A stretch of DNA of 64,000 nucleotides from Mycolicibacter hiberniae. GTDB taxonomy: Bacteria > Actinomycetota > Actinomycetes > Mycobacteriales > Mycobacteriaceae. The number at the start of each line of letters is the position of its first letter. The stretch's first letter is position 1. The stretch spans positions 2,294,001 through 2,358,000 of the forward strand of contig NZ_AP022609.1 in NCBI RefSeq assembly GCF_010729485.1, in the 5' to 3' direction. Shown here piece by piece: positions 42,205 to 51,547 of the stretch. The notes beneath the pieces were generated by a model. It was not told the DNA's origin. It saw nothing but the letters and a program-made list of their open reading frames with translations, and searched no databases. A program made the translations under genes and the position numbers.

Positions 42205-43479
42205 TCAGACATAGCGATTGCGGCCGGACAGCGCGCCCGCCACGGTCTGCACCAGGTAGACAGCCAGCATCATCAGCCACGGCACGGTCCAGCCGCCGCT
42301 CACCTGGTGCAGCAGCCCGAACAGAAACGGGCCGGCGCCGGCGAGCAGGTAGCCGAAACCCTGGGCCATGCCCGACAGGCGCACCGTGTCGGCGGCGTTG
42401 CGGGCGCGCAGCGCGATCACCGTGAGCGCCAGCGAGAACACGCTCATCCCCAGGCCCACCAACACGCACCACAGCACGGGCACCGCTGCCGGCGCGACTA
42501 ACAGGCCGAGCATTCCTGCGATACCGAGCGCACCGAGTCCGACGATCCATCCGCTCTGGCTGGCCTGACGAGCCGCGAGCGGAGTGACGACCAGGCTGAT
42601 CGGCACGGCGATCAACGAGATCATGCCGAGCAGGAGGCCCGCACTCGCCTCTCCCATTCCGTTGTCGATCAGCACCTCGGGCAACCAACCCATCACCACG
42701 TAGGCGAGAAACGCCTGAGTGCCAAAGAACAGGGTGACGGTCCAGGCCAGCTTGCTGCGATACAGCGACCGGCCGGGGGGCACCGCCGCCGGCGCGGCCG
42801 AATCAGCCCGGTCGAAGCCACGGGCGCCCAGCACCCAGGCCGCCAGCGCCAGCAGCGCCAGCGCGCTCCACGCCCCCAGCGCGCCACGCCAGCCGCCCAG
42901 CGCGTCGTCGAGCACCGGGGTGACCGCGGAGCCCAGCGCTCCCCCACCCTGCAGCGCGGCGGTGTATATCCCGGTCATCAACCCAATCCGCGCCGGGAAC
43001 GACCCTGTGATGACCACCGGGATCAGCACGTTGATCAAGGCGATTCCGGCGGTGGCCACCAGCGTGCCGCCCAGCACGACGGAGGACCCGTCGCACACCC
43101 GGATCAGCAGTCCCGCAACGAGGGTCAGCAGGGCCACCGAGATCGTGCGCCCCAATCCGATTCGCCGCGACAACCACGGCGCGGCCAGTCCGGCCCCGGC
43201 GAAGCACAAGCCCGGCAGGGTGGTCAGGACGCCGGCCCAGGTGTCGGAGGCCCCGAGGGCTCCGCGCATCTCCGGCAGCAACGGCCCCACGCTGGTGATC
43301 GCCGGGCGCAGGTTCAGCGCCGTCAGCACCACCGCCACGGTGAGCAATACCCCGCCGGCGGCCATGGCCGTCGGGCGCAGGCCGGCGGCGCCCTCGAGCT
43401 CGGGCTCTCGATCGGGCTCGTGCCGGCCGCGTGTCGTGGTGCGGACTTCGGGGTTCACCTGTCGTAGGATTCCATACAT
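42205..43479 (-). CDS. MFS transporter of the cyanate/NimT (CynX) type
   Basis: 424 residues if started at ATG 43479; a GTG at 43458 is an alternative that would leave the palindrome at 43477-43493 upstream. About twelve hydrophobic segments are seen with the CynX-family signature ALNLRPAITSVGPLLPEMRGALG in the first helix and MTGIYTAALQGGGALGSAVTPVL. Such transporters carry small organic anions or nitroimidazole-like drugs. It is divergent from a GntR regulator with only 27 bp between starts, which probably controls it. Confidence 0.85.
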   Translation of the reverse strand: MYGILRQVNPEVRTTTRGRHEPDREPELEGAAGLRPTAMAAGGVLLTVAVVLTALNLRPAITSVGPLLPEMRGALGASDTWAGVLTTLPGLCFAGAGLAAPWLSRRIGLGRTISVALLTLVAGLLIRVCDGSSVVLGGTLVATAGIALINVLIPVVITGSFPARIGLMTGIYTAALQGGGALGSAVTPVLDDALGGWRGALGAWSALALLALAAWVLGARGFDRADSAAPAAVPPGRSLYRSKLAWTVTLFFGTQAFLAYVVMGWLPEVLIDNGMGEASAGLLLGMISLIAVPISLVVTPLAARQASQSGWIVGLGALGIAGMLGLLVAPAAVPVLWCVLVGLGMSVFSLALTVIALRARNAADTVRLSGMAQGFGYLLAGAGPFLFGLLHQVSGGWTVPWLMMLAVYLVQTVAGALSGRNRYV

Positions 43480-43493
43480 CCGATGATTGGATG
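43477..43493. promoter_or_regulatory. Operator-like inverted repeat between MFS and GntR genes
   Basis: Perfect 5-bp arms CATCC/GGATG with a 7-base spacer fill the 27-bp divergent gap and touch the MFS start. A regulator bound here could control both genes. Confidence 0.5.
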
Positions 43494-43506
43494 ACAGGAG
43501 GAAGCT

Positions 43507-44181
43507 GTGCCGTTGATCACCGCGCGCCGCACAGGCCTGGTGGATCAGGTGATCGAGCAGATTCGCGCCTCGGTGGCCGGCGGGGAATGGCCGGTCGATT
43601 CGCGGATTCCCCCAGAACCGGAGCTGGCCGAGGCGCTCGGCGTGGGCCGCAATACGGTGCGGGAGGCGGTCCGGGCGCTCGCCCACAGCGGCATCCTGGA
43701 GGTCCGCCAGGGCGACGGAACCTATGTGCGCGCCACCAGCGAGGTGTCCGGTGCGCTGCGCCGGCTGTGCGGGTCCGAGCTGCGCGACGTACTGCAGGTG
43801 CGGCGGTGCCTGGAGGTCGAAGGGGCACGGCTGGCAGCGGCCGCCCGGACCGAGGAGGATGTCGCCGAACTGCGCACCCTGCTGGATCGCCGCGACAGCC
43901 TCCAAGAACAGGGCCGCGATGACGATTTCGTGCGGGCCGACACCGATTTCCACCTCGCGGTGGTCCGTTGCTCACACAACCCGGTGTTGACCGAGCTGTA
44001 CTGCGGGCTGACCGAAGTGGTGATGGCCAGCGTGGCGACGACGAGCACCAAACCGGTGCAGGCAGACCAGATCCGGCACCGCGGCCTCCTGGAGGCAATT
44101 GCCGCCGCCGACGTCGAAGGTGCCGCACGCGAGGCCGGCGGATTCCTCGACGAGCTGCTGGATGGGCTGTCGGCCCGATAA
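43507..44181 (+). CDS. GntR-family (FadR/FCD subfamily) transcriptional regulator
   Basis: 224 residues from GTG 43507 with AGGAGGA 4-5 bases upstream. A winged helix-turn-helix of GntR type covers residues 1-75 (LVDQVIEQIRASVAGGEWPVDSRI, ELAEALGVGRNTVREAVRAL, LEVRQGDGTYV). The FCD effector domain follows, with the metal- or ligand-binding pattern DTDFHLAVVRCSHN and RHRGLLEAI. It is divergent from the MFS gene and likely its repressor. The effector is probably an organic acid. Confidence 0.9.
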   Translation: MPLITARRTGLVDQVIEQIRASVAGGEWPVDSRIPPEPELAEALGVGRNTVREAVRALAHSGILEVRQGDGTYVRATSEVSGALRRLCGSELRDVLQVRRCLEVEGARLAAAARTEEDVAELRTLLDRRDSLQEQGRDDDFVRADTDFHLAVVRCSHNPVLTELYCGLTEVVMASVATTSTKPVQADQIRHRGLLEAIAAADVEGAAREAGGFLDELLDGLSAR

Positions 44182-44186
44182 GCCGA

Positions 44187-44594
44187 TCAGGCGCGCCGAA
44201 TCCCCAGCACCCGCAACAGTTCCGGTCGGCGCGCAATGAGCCCGATCCACATCAGCACCCCGACATACACCCCGGACAACACGAACCCGGCCAGCGGCTT
44301 GTCGGCATGCAGGTTCACCGTGACTGCCCCACCCAGGTATGCGGTCAGCCCGAGTGCGCCCAGCACCGCGGTGCGCGGGATCAGGAAGACGACCAGGCAT
44401 ACCAACAGGACCCAGCCGATCACGGCGGTCTTGTCCGGGGAGAACCCGAGGGCCTCGGTGCCTTCGCGGGCAAACGACATTCCGAGGATCTTCGGGATGG
44501 CGTCAAAGGCGAAGAACACCCCCAGCAGGGCCGTGATGGCGGCACCGAGGTACCACGCCCGAGAGCGTGCAGTGCGGTCGGTGTCTGTGGTCAT
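44187..44594 (-). CDS. DoxX-like membrane protein
   Basis: 135 residues with four predicted helices (GAAITALLGVFFAFDAIPKIL, VIGWVLLVCLVVFLI, ALGLTAYLGGAVTVNL, LSGVYVGVLMWIGLI). The FAFDAIPKILG stretch and the short loops fit the DoxX-like family (PF13564). The function is unresolved; members are often linked to redox stress. It is convergent with the GntR regulator gene (5 bp between stops). Confidence 0.8.
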   Translation of the reverse strand: MTTDTDRTARSRAWYLGAAITALLGVFFAFDAIPKILGMSFAREGTEALGFSPDKTAVIGWVLLVCLVVFLIPRTAVLGALGLTAYLGGAVTVNLHADKPLAGFVLSGVYVGVLMWIGLIARRPELLRVLGIRRA

Positions 44595-44810
44595 CGGTCA
44601 CTCCCTCGGCTGGACGGTACGGCTACAGCGATCACGCTCCTCACGGGTTCATGCAAACATCCGCGCGGGCGATCGGCTCGTCATTGGCCGAATAGGGTCC
44701 CGGCGGACCGATCGTGTCTCGATCTGAGGTTTCGACGGCGCAAATGCCATACGCCGAAGGGCAGCGCCGGGCGCAGGATGGTCACCAGTCGAGCAGCCAA
44801 GGAGCCAGCC

Positions 44811-45461
44811 ATGGCCATTCAGGGGATCGAGAGAATCGCAGACGTCGTTGTGCCTGACACGCCGTTGGCGCGCGAGGCGACCGAGTTGATCCGCAGCGCC
44901 GAAGACGCCGTGCTGTTTCACCACTCCCGGCGCGTGTTCCTCTTCGGCGCGCTGCACGGTCGCCGGCTGGGGACTCACGTCGACCTGGAGCTGCTCTACG
45001 TGGCGGCGATGTTCCACGATCTCGGTCTGACGGCGCACTACCGGAGTTCGGCGCAGCGCTTCGAATTGGACGGCGCCGACGCGGCGCGAGAGTTCCTGGT
45101 GAGCCGCGGTGTCGATCCGTCCGACGCCGACAAGGTCTGGCTGGGCATCGCTTTGCATACGACGCCGGAGATCACCGCACGGCTCGACACCGAAACCGCT
45201 GTGCTCGCAGCCGGTGTGCAGACCGACGTGGTGGGTGTCGGTCGAGCCGACCTGGCCGCGGCCGACATTGACGCGGTGGTCGCCGCCCATCCGCGCCCGG
45301 ACTTCAAGAATCGCATTCTGGCCGCCTTCTACCACGGCATGCAGCATCGTCCGGAAACGACGTTCGGAACGATGAACGCCGATGTGTTGGCTCACTTCGA
45401 CCCGACCTTCACCCGCGGCGACCTCGTCGACGCCGTCATCAACAGCCCATGGCCGGACTAG
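44811..45461 (+). CDS. HD-domain phosphohydrolase-like protein (cyanamide hydratase-related)
   Basis: 216 residues from ATG 44811, with AGGAG 5-9 bases upstream. The HD motif is HHSRRVFLFGALH (first metal His) and AAMFHDLGLT (His-Asp), and later histidines (ALHTTPE, AFYHGMQH) complete a metal site. Length and pattern resemble the cyanamide hydratase group of HD proteins. A hydrolase or hydratase acting on a small nitrogenous compound is possible, but this is inferred. First of three same-strand genes. Confidence 0.82.
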   Translation: MAIQGIERIADVVVPDTPLAREATELIRSAEDAVLFHHSRRVFLFGALHGRRLGTHVDLELLYVAAMFHDLGLTAHYRSSAQRFELDGADAAREFLVSRGVDPSDADKVWLGIALHTTPEITARLDTETAVLAAGVQTDVVGVGRADLAAADIDAVVAAHPRPDFKNRILAAFYHGMQHRPETTFGTMNADVLAHFDPTFTRGDLVDAVINSPWPD

Positions 45462-45478
45462 CAGGAAGGAGCAGGCAC

Positions 45479-46180
45479 ATGGATATCCACGAGGCGCTGT
45501 ACACCACCAGAATGATGCGGCGGTTGCGGCCCGATCCGATCCCGCTGGCCACGCAGGCCCGCATCCTCGATGCCGCCGTGCGCGCGCCCAACGGCGGCAA
45601 CACGCAACGCTGGCATTTCCTGGCCGTCGACGATCCGGAACTCAAGGGCGAACTGGCGCAGCTCTTCCGCCGAGCCCGCGCCCTGGAATACCAGAAGTTC
45701 ACGGCCGGGACTGGGCCGATGGCGGCGCCCGCACCGGGCGCCGATTCGACCCAGCACGCCGAGACGATGCGCCGAACGCGGAGCTCCGGCGACTATCTGG
45801 CCGACCATTTCGAAGAAGTACCGCTGCTGCTGTTCGTGTTCGCCGTCGACGACCTCGGCGGCGCGAACATCTACCCGGCGATCTGGAGCGCCCTGCTGGC
45901 CGCCCGTGCCGAAGGGGTCGGCGGCGTGATGACCCTGGTCCTCCGCAATTTCCAAGACCGCGTCAACGAGCTGCTGGGCGTACCCGTGGCGGAAGGGTGG
46001 ACCATGTCGGCCATGCTGGCACTGGGCTATCCCCGCGGTAAGTGGGGTATCGCCGCCAATCGCCGCCCGGTGCAGGATGTTTCGTCCCGCAACCGATGGG
46101 GGGAACCGCTGGGCATCGATGTCGTTGAGCCACTGTGGCCGCATGACTACCTCGTTCCGGGCCTGGCCACGGTGGGCTGA
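45479..46180 (+). CDS. Nitroreductase-family protein
   Basis: 233 residues from ATG 45479 with AGGAAGGAG upstream. FMN-binding nitroreductase fold: LYTTRMMRRLRPDPIP, VRAPNGGNTQRWHFLAVDD, VPLLLFVFAVDD, NIYPAIWSALLAARAEGVGG, GYPRGKWG. It should use NAD(P)H or F420H2 to reduce nitro- or quinone-type compounds. It is 17 bp after the HD gene, so they share a transcript. Confidence 0.87.
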   Translation: MDIHEALYTTRMMRRLRPDPIPLATQARILDAAVRAPNGGNTQRWHFLAVDDPELKGELAQLFRRARALEYQKFTAGTGPMAAPAPGADSTQHAETMRRTRSSGDYLADHFEEVPLLLFVFAVDDLGGANIYPAIWSALLAARAEGVGGVMTLVLRNFQDRVNELLGVPVAEGWTMSAMLALGYPRGKWGIAANRRPVQDVSSRNRWGEPLGIDVVEPLWPHDYLVPGLATVG

Positions 46181-46188
46181 GGACTCGC

Positions 46189-47103
46189 GTGGAGGCGATT
46201 GTTGCGACGGAACGCGCAGCGGGGCCGCAGCGGCTTGTGCTCGCCGACGTCCCCTACCCACACGCCGCCGAGAACGACGTCGTCGTCGAAGTCCATGCCG
46301 CCTGCTTCACCCCCGGCGAGCTGGACTGGCCGGCGACGTGGACCGACCGCGCGGGGCGCGATCGCTCCCCCACCATCCCCGGACACGCCGTCTCCGGCGT
46401 GGTCGCCCAGTTGGGTTATGGCACCACGGGATTGACTCTGGGTCAGCGGGTCTTCGGCATCACCGACTGGGCCCGCAACGGCACGCTGGCCGAGTATGTC
46501 GCCGTGGAGGCCCGCAACCTTGCGCCGTTATCGGCCGCAATAGGCCACACGGCCGCAGCTGGCGTGCCGATATCGGGCCTGACCGCGCTCCAGGGGCTGT
46601 TCACGCATGCGCATCTGGTCGCCGGTCAGTCGGTACTGATTCACGGCGCAGCGGGCGCGGTCGGCTCCCTGGCCGTACAGCTGGCCCACGAGGCCGGCGC
46701 CTACGTGATCGGCACCGGCCGCACTGAACATCGGGACACCATCGTGGGCCTCGGTGCCCATAGATTTGTGGATCTGCAACACGATCATCTCTCCAATGTC
46801 GGACAGGTGGACGTGGTCTTCGACGTGATCGGAGGTGAAATACTCGACCGCTCAGTATCTTTGGTGCGTCCCGGCGGGACCCTGGTCTCGGTCTCGGAAC
46901 CGCCGCGCGTTCAACCCGACCAAGCACGCGCCGTCTTCTTCGTCGTGGAGCCCGACCGGTCAGGACTGGTCGACCTTGAAAGCCGACTACGCGACGGTCG
47001 GCTGCGTCCAGTGCCCGGGTCGACGTGTTCCCTGGCCGAAGCCCCCTCGGCCTTCGGGGCCGGCCGCGGAAAGACCGTCGTCACGATAACCGGCGCGGAG
47101 TAG
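46189..47103 (+). CDS. NADP-dependent oxidoreductase of the quinone oxidoreductase/MDR family
   Basis: 304 residues from GTG 46189, 8 bp after the nitroreductase. Zinc-free MDR: VVVEVHAACFTPGELDWPATW, TIPGHAVSGVVAQLG, the nucleotide motif HGAAGAVGSLAVQLAHEAGA and VDVVFDVIGGEI. These act as quinone or enal reductases. With the HD and nitroreductase genes it makes a three-gene redox row. It is convergent with nrdF2; a hairpin sits between them. Confidence 0.87.
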   Translation: MEAIVATERAAGPQRLVLADVPYPHAAENDVVVEVHAACFTPGELDWPATWTDRAGRDRSPTIPGHAVSGVVAQLGYGTTGLTLGQRVFGITDWARNGTLAEYVAVEARNLAPLSAAIGHTAAAGVPISGLTALQGLFTHAHLVAGQSVLIHGAAGAVGSLAVQLAHEAGAYVIGTGRTEHRDTIVGLGAHRFVDLQHDHLSNVGQVDVVFDVIGGEILDRSVSLVRPGGTLVSVSEPPRVQPDQARAVFFVVEPDRSGLVDLESRLRDGRLRPVPGSTCSLAEAPSAFGAGRGKTVVTITGAE

Positions 47104-47136
47104 CGAGCCCCGCAGCCCTGTCACCGTCTCGAGAGA

Positions 47137-47157
47137 GCCGGGCCTGCCGCGCCCGGC
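47137..47157. terminator. Bidirectional hairpin between the MDR gene and nrdF2
   Basis: Perfect 7-bp arms gccgggc/gcccggc with a 7-base loop lie between two convergent stop codons (47103 and 47169). No T-run follows. Confidence 0.5.
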
Positions 47158-47168
47158 CACTGGACGCC

Positions 47169-48155
<987 letters not shown>

Positions 48156-48181
48156 TCACCTACGCCAAAGCTAGACCTTCG

Positions 48182-48229
48182 ACACTACCCCTGGGGGCCG
48201 ACAACCCACGGCAACACAAGAAGTTGTGT
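48182..48229 (-). promoter_or_regulatory. Tandem NrdR-box-like operators upstream of nrdF2
   Basis: The distal box (48214-48229) is a near-perfect palindrome, ACACAAGAAGTTGTGT, inside AACACAA-GAAG-TTGTGTT, matching about 13 of 16 consensus positions of the NrdR box. The proximal box (48182-48197) starts ACACTA but has a degraded right half. The two start 32 bp apart. Confidence 0.6.
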
Positions 48230-48304
48230 TCGTCGTGTCGTATCGGCCGCCCCGGAAAGCCGAATACTGCCAGGCGATCCCGCACTGGGCGGCACCGGCC
48301 GGCT

Positions 48305-49051
48305 TCAGGCGGGTTGCTCCTTTGCGGCCACCGCGCGAATGGGCTGATCCGGGTCCATCTCGATACCCAGGTTCTGGGCGGTGCCGCTGACGACACTGAT
48401 CATGATCGTCGTCAGGTAGTCCACGAACGTGTCGCGGGGCATCCGCCGCGGGCTGTCCAGCTCCGGCCCCAGCCACCAGTCGGTGGCCGAGGTCGCCGTG
48501 CCGAAGGCCGCAAACGCGGCCAGTTCCATGGCGCCCCGGTTGAGGTCCAGGTCCTGCAGTTCGTTACTGAACATGTCGGCCATCGCCAAGGTGATGGTCC
48601 GCCCTTCGTTGAGGGCCCGAACCCGTGACTCGGACTGTGCGCGCGCCCGGCCCTGGATGAAGAACCGCAGCACATTGGGATGCTCATCGACCAAGGTCAC
48701 GTACTCTTCGACGCTGCGCCGGACGACGTCACGCAACGAATTGGTGGCGACATCGATGGAGGCGAAAATCGCCGCCCACAGGTCATCGCGCAGCCGCGCG
48801 CCGACCGCCTCGAACAGATCGTCCTTGTCGGCGAAATGCCGGTAGATCTTGGGCTTGGCGGTACCGGCTTCCGCGGCGATCTCCCGCACACTCACCTCGG
48901 GCCCGAGCCGGTCGATGGAGCGGAAGGCGGCGTCGACGATCTCTCTGCGCACCTTCTTGCGGTGTTCGCGCCAACGCTCACTGCGCGCGTCCACCTTCGG
49001 CCCGCCATTTTCGGCAGCCGTGGTTTTAGTCGTTCCGCGCACGTCAAGCAC
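48305..49051 (-). CDS. TetR-family transcriptional regulator (Rv3050c-like position)
   Basis: 248 residues from GTG 49051. The N-terminal helix-turn-helix is at about 35-80: RREIVDAAFRSIDRLGPEVS, REIAAEAGTAKPKIYRHFADK. The C-terminal all-helical ligand domain ends in EMDPDQPIRAVAAKEQ. The first 20 residues (TTKTTAAENGG) are a low-complexity leader. It lies between nrdF2 and a divergently transcribed flavoprotein gene, about 57 bp away, which it may regulate. Confidence 0.88.
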   Translation of the reverse strand: MLDVRGTTKTTAAENGGPKVDARSERWREHRKKVRREIVDAAFRSIDRLGPEVSVREIAAEAGTAKPKIYRHFADKDDLFEAVGARLRDDLWAAIFASIDVATNSLRDVVRRSVEEYVTLVDEHPNVLRFFIQGRARAQSESRVRALNEGRTITLAMADMFSNELQDLDLNRGAMELAAFAAFGTATSATDWWLGPELDSPRRMPRDTFVDYLTTIMISVVSGTAQNLGIEMDPDQPIRAVAAKEQPA

Positions 49052-49107
49052 CTTACAGCGTCGCCGCCGTGACCTGGGGAGACCGGCCGTCGGCTACCAT
49101 CGCCGCT

Positions 49108-50289
49108 GTGGTGCAGCGATTCGACCTTGCAGTTGTCGGCGGAGGTCCAGCAGGGTCAGCGGCGGCCTGGCAGGCAAGGCAGGCCGGCGCGAGTGTCGTC
49201 GTCGTGGACAAGGCCGAGTTCCCGCGGGACAAGCCGTGCGGCGACGGCCTGACCGCGCGGGCGGTCAGCTACCTGCAGAAAATGGGGCTGGCCGAGCAGG
49301 TGGCGAAATTTCACCGCGTCAACCGGGTGAAGGTCTTCAGCCCCAGCGAATGGGAGCTGTCGTTTCCGCGCCGGCCCGGGATGCCCGACCACGGCCATGT
49401 CGCGCGCCGCCCGGAACTGGACACGTTGCTGCTCAAGCACGCCGAGTCCGCCGGCGCGGTGGTACGGCAGTCCGCGGAGGCCACCGGCCCGGTCCTCGAC
49501 GACACGGGCCGCGTGACCGGCGTGCTGCTCAAGGGCGGCGAGAAGATCCTGGCGGATGCGGTGATCGCCGCCGACGGTGCCTACTCTCCGATCAAGCGGG
49601 CACTCAAGCTGGACTCGGCCTACAACGGCTACTCCGCGATCGCGATCCGGGCGGAGATGCCCGCCGTGCGACCGGACGTCGATTCCCTGGACATCTATTT
49701 GAAGCTGCTGTTCCAGGGCGACCAGCTGCCCGGTTACGGCTGGGTGTTCCCGCTGGGCGGCGGCCGGGTCAACATCGGTTTGGGCTATGTCAACAGCTAC
49801 AAGAATTGGCAGGCCATCAACGCCACCAATTTCCTGGGCGATTTCCTTGAGACGCTGCCCCGGGAATGGGAATTGCCGTCGATCACCGAACTCAAGCAGT
49901 CGAAGACCGTCCGGGCCTGGCGCCTGCCGATGGGCTTCACGGCGTGGCCGCCGTGGCGGCCCGGAGTGCTGTTCGCCGGGGACTCGCTGGGCGCGGGCCG
50001 ACCGACCTCGGGGGCCGGCATCTCCAAGGCGCTGGAATCGGGGCTGGCCGCCGGCGAGTGCGCAGTCGCTGCGCTGACCAACGGCGGACCCGACGACTTC
50101 ACCAACTACGGCCAGCGGATGGAAGCCGCCTGGGGCCGCGAGTACCGGCGCGGCCGGTTCTTTCACAAGCTGGCCGGCAGGCCCCGGGTGGCCGAAGCCG
50201 GGCTCAAAATGCTCGACAACGCGCGATTCCGCAACATGCTGCTCACGCGGCTCTACAAGGGACAGGAGGGGCCGGCGCACAGCTACTGA
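49108..50289 (+). CDS. Geranylgeranyl reductase-family FAD-dependent protein (MenJ-like)
   Basis: 393 residues from GTG 49108 (GTG 49111 also possible); the earlier GTG at 49069 gives a poor leader. FAD motif DLAVVGGGPAGSAAAWQA at the N-terminus, DKPCGDGLTARA and GDSLGAGRPTSGAGISKALESG fit the geranylgeranyl reductase family, whose members saturate isoprenoid double bonds of menaquinone, lipids or carotenoid precursors. The family is common in mycobacteria. Substrate unproven. Confidence 0.87.
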   Translation: MVQRFDLAVVGGGPAGSAAAWQARQAGASVVVVDKAEFPRDKPCGDGLTARAVSYLQKMGLAEQVAKFHRVNRVKVFSPSEWELSFPRRPGMPDHGHVARRPELDTLLLKHAESAGAVVRQSAEATGPVLDDTGRVTGVLLKGGEKILADAVIAADGAYSPIKRALKLDSAYNGYSAIAIRAEMPAVRPDVDSLDIYLKLLFQGDQLPGYGWVFPLGGGRVNIGLGYVNSYKNWQAINATNFLGDFLETLPREWELPSITELKQSKTVRAWRLPMGFTAWPPWRPGVLFAGDSLGAGRPTSGAGISKALESGLAAGECAVAALTNGGPDDFTNYGQRMEAAWGREYRRGRFFHKLAGRPRVAEAGLKMLDNARFRNMLLTRLYKGQEGPAHSY

Positions 50290-50314
50290 AAGCGCCGATC
50301 CCCCGCCGTTGAGC

Positions 50315-51028
50315 TCAGCGTCGGCCGCGCTGGGCTCGGCCCGGCTTGCGTGCGACCTTGCCGGCGGCGGCTCGGGCGGCCTGCTTGGCAAGGGCCTTCT
50401 CCCGCGCGGTTCGCTTCGGCGCGGGCTCGGACTGGCCACGCGACGAACCGGGTCTGCGGCCGCGCACAATGCCGACGAACTCTTCCACCAGCTCCGACTG
50501 CAGGCCTTCGGCGAAGGCGAGCGACACCGGGCAGGTGGGCGCATCGCTGATCCGGCGGTACGTCAGGTCTTTGCGGTGATACAGCCGCGCCAATGACTGC
50601 GGAACGATCAGCCCACCCAGCCCGGCGGCGACGAGTTCTATTGCGTCCTTTGTGGTTTCCGGGCGATGGTCGATCGGGTTGCCCGGCGCATCTGCCCAGG
50701 CGACGACGTCGTCGAGTGGGAGCAGTAACGGCTCGCCGACGAAGTCCGCCGAGGTGATCTCATCAACGGCGCTGAAGACGTGGTCTTTGGGCACCACGAC
50801 CACCGTCGTCTCCTCGTAGAGCGGGATAACAGCCAGCCCCTCGGTGTCGGGCCACGGCCGCAGCAGCGCCACATCGACGACGCCCTCCCGCACCGCGGCG
50901 GCCGCGTCGGCGGCTTCCACAGTGTGCAGCAGCAACGGAACGTCCGGACGGCGCTCCGCCCAGACTCGTACCCACTTCGCGGGCGTCCCGCCGGGGACGT
51001 ACCCGAGGGTGAGGGAAGTCGGGTTCAC
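50315..51028 (-). CDS. LysR substrate-binding-domain protein without helix-turn-helix, basic C-terminal tail
   Basis: 237 residues from GTG 51028. It begins at the level of the LysR effector domain (SLTLGYVPGGTPAKWVRVWAERRP), with the two-lobed periplasmic-binding-like pattern (VVDVALLRPWPD, LYEETTVVVVPKDH, PLLLPLDDV, LVAAGLGGLIVPQSLARL). No N-terminal winged helix is present. Residues 190-237 are rich in Lys, Arg and Ala (KRTAREKALAKQAARAAAGK). A DNA-binding role through the tail, or a role as inhibitor or sensor, is speculative. It is divergent from the DUF5997-like gene; 28 bp separate the starts. Confidence 0.8.
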   Translation of the reverse strand: MNPTSLTLGYVPGGTPAKWVRVWAERRPDVPLLLHTVEAADAAAAVREGVVDVALLRPWPDTEGLAVIPLYEETTVVVVPKDHVFSAVDEITSADFVGEPLLLPLDDVVAWADAPGNPIDHRPETTKDAIELVAAGLGGLIVPQSLARLYHRKDLTYRRISDAPTCPVSLAFAEGLQSELVEEFVGIVRGRRPGSSRGQSEPAPKRTAREKALAKQAARAAAGKVARKPGRAQRGRR

Positions 51029-51056
51029 CGCCTCAGGCTACCGAGGGGCTGACGCT

Positions 51057-51444
51057 ATGAGCAGGCCCGAACGCACAGTCCACGAAACCCGCCACGGCGG
51101 CCAAGAAGCTGGACGTGTACCTGCTCGCGACACCCGCGGAGTTCCAGGAGAAATCGATCACCCGCACCGAGCTCGCCGCCTTGCAGGCCGAACCGCCGCA
51201 GTGGCTCAAGGACCTGCGCAAGAACGGGCCGCACCCGAAGAATCTGGTGGCGCCCAAGCTGGGCATCTCGATCTCCGGTCTCACCCGCAGCGCCGTGGAC
51301 AATGCGCTGACCACCGAGCAGATCGTCGCGCTGCTCGAGGAGAAGCCGGAGTGGCTGGTCGCCGAACGTGAGAGCCACCAGGAAGTCCTGCGCGAGCAGC
51401 GGCGTATCAAGGCGCTGCATGCCGACCAAGCTCGCGAGGACTGA
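51057..51444 (+). CDS. DUF5997-like protein with apparent 5' frameshift
   Basis: The conserved body runs in one frame to the stop at 51444 (109 codons from GTG 51115: YLLATPAEFQEKSITRTELAAL, DLRKNGPHPKNLVAPKLGIS, ALTTEQIVALLEEKPEWLVAER). Its plausible N-terminus, MSRP, begins at ATG 51057, with GAGGGG upstream, but in another frame. The same bases read AQSTKPATAAKKL in the correct frame once one C is removed from CCC at 51066-51068. As given, the intact frame has only GTG 51115, which lacks a ribosome site. Either a sequencing error or a real loss. It is divergent from the LysR-type gene. Function unknown. Confidence 0.65.
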
Positions 51445-51490
51445 TCCAGCACTTCGACGCAGTCAGCAGCAGATACTCCCAATCCATCGA
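51302..51490 (+). repeat. Left flank repeat of the BTAD/hemerythrin segment
   Basis: DUF5997-like 3' end (51302-51445) followed by a 32-base methyltransferase 3'-end remnant (51459-51490, minus-strand reading SMDWEYLLLTASKC). Both parts recur in the same order and orientation at 55842-56011. The left copy is complete for the DUF5997-like end; the methyltransferase fragment has lost its stop. Confidence 0.75.
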
Positions 51491-51547
51491 GTTTCGAGAC
51501 ACGTTGTGGCGCCGCGGCCTTCCGCGCATAGGCGAGGAGAACAGTGA

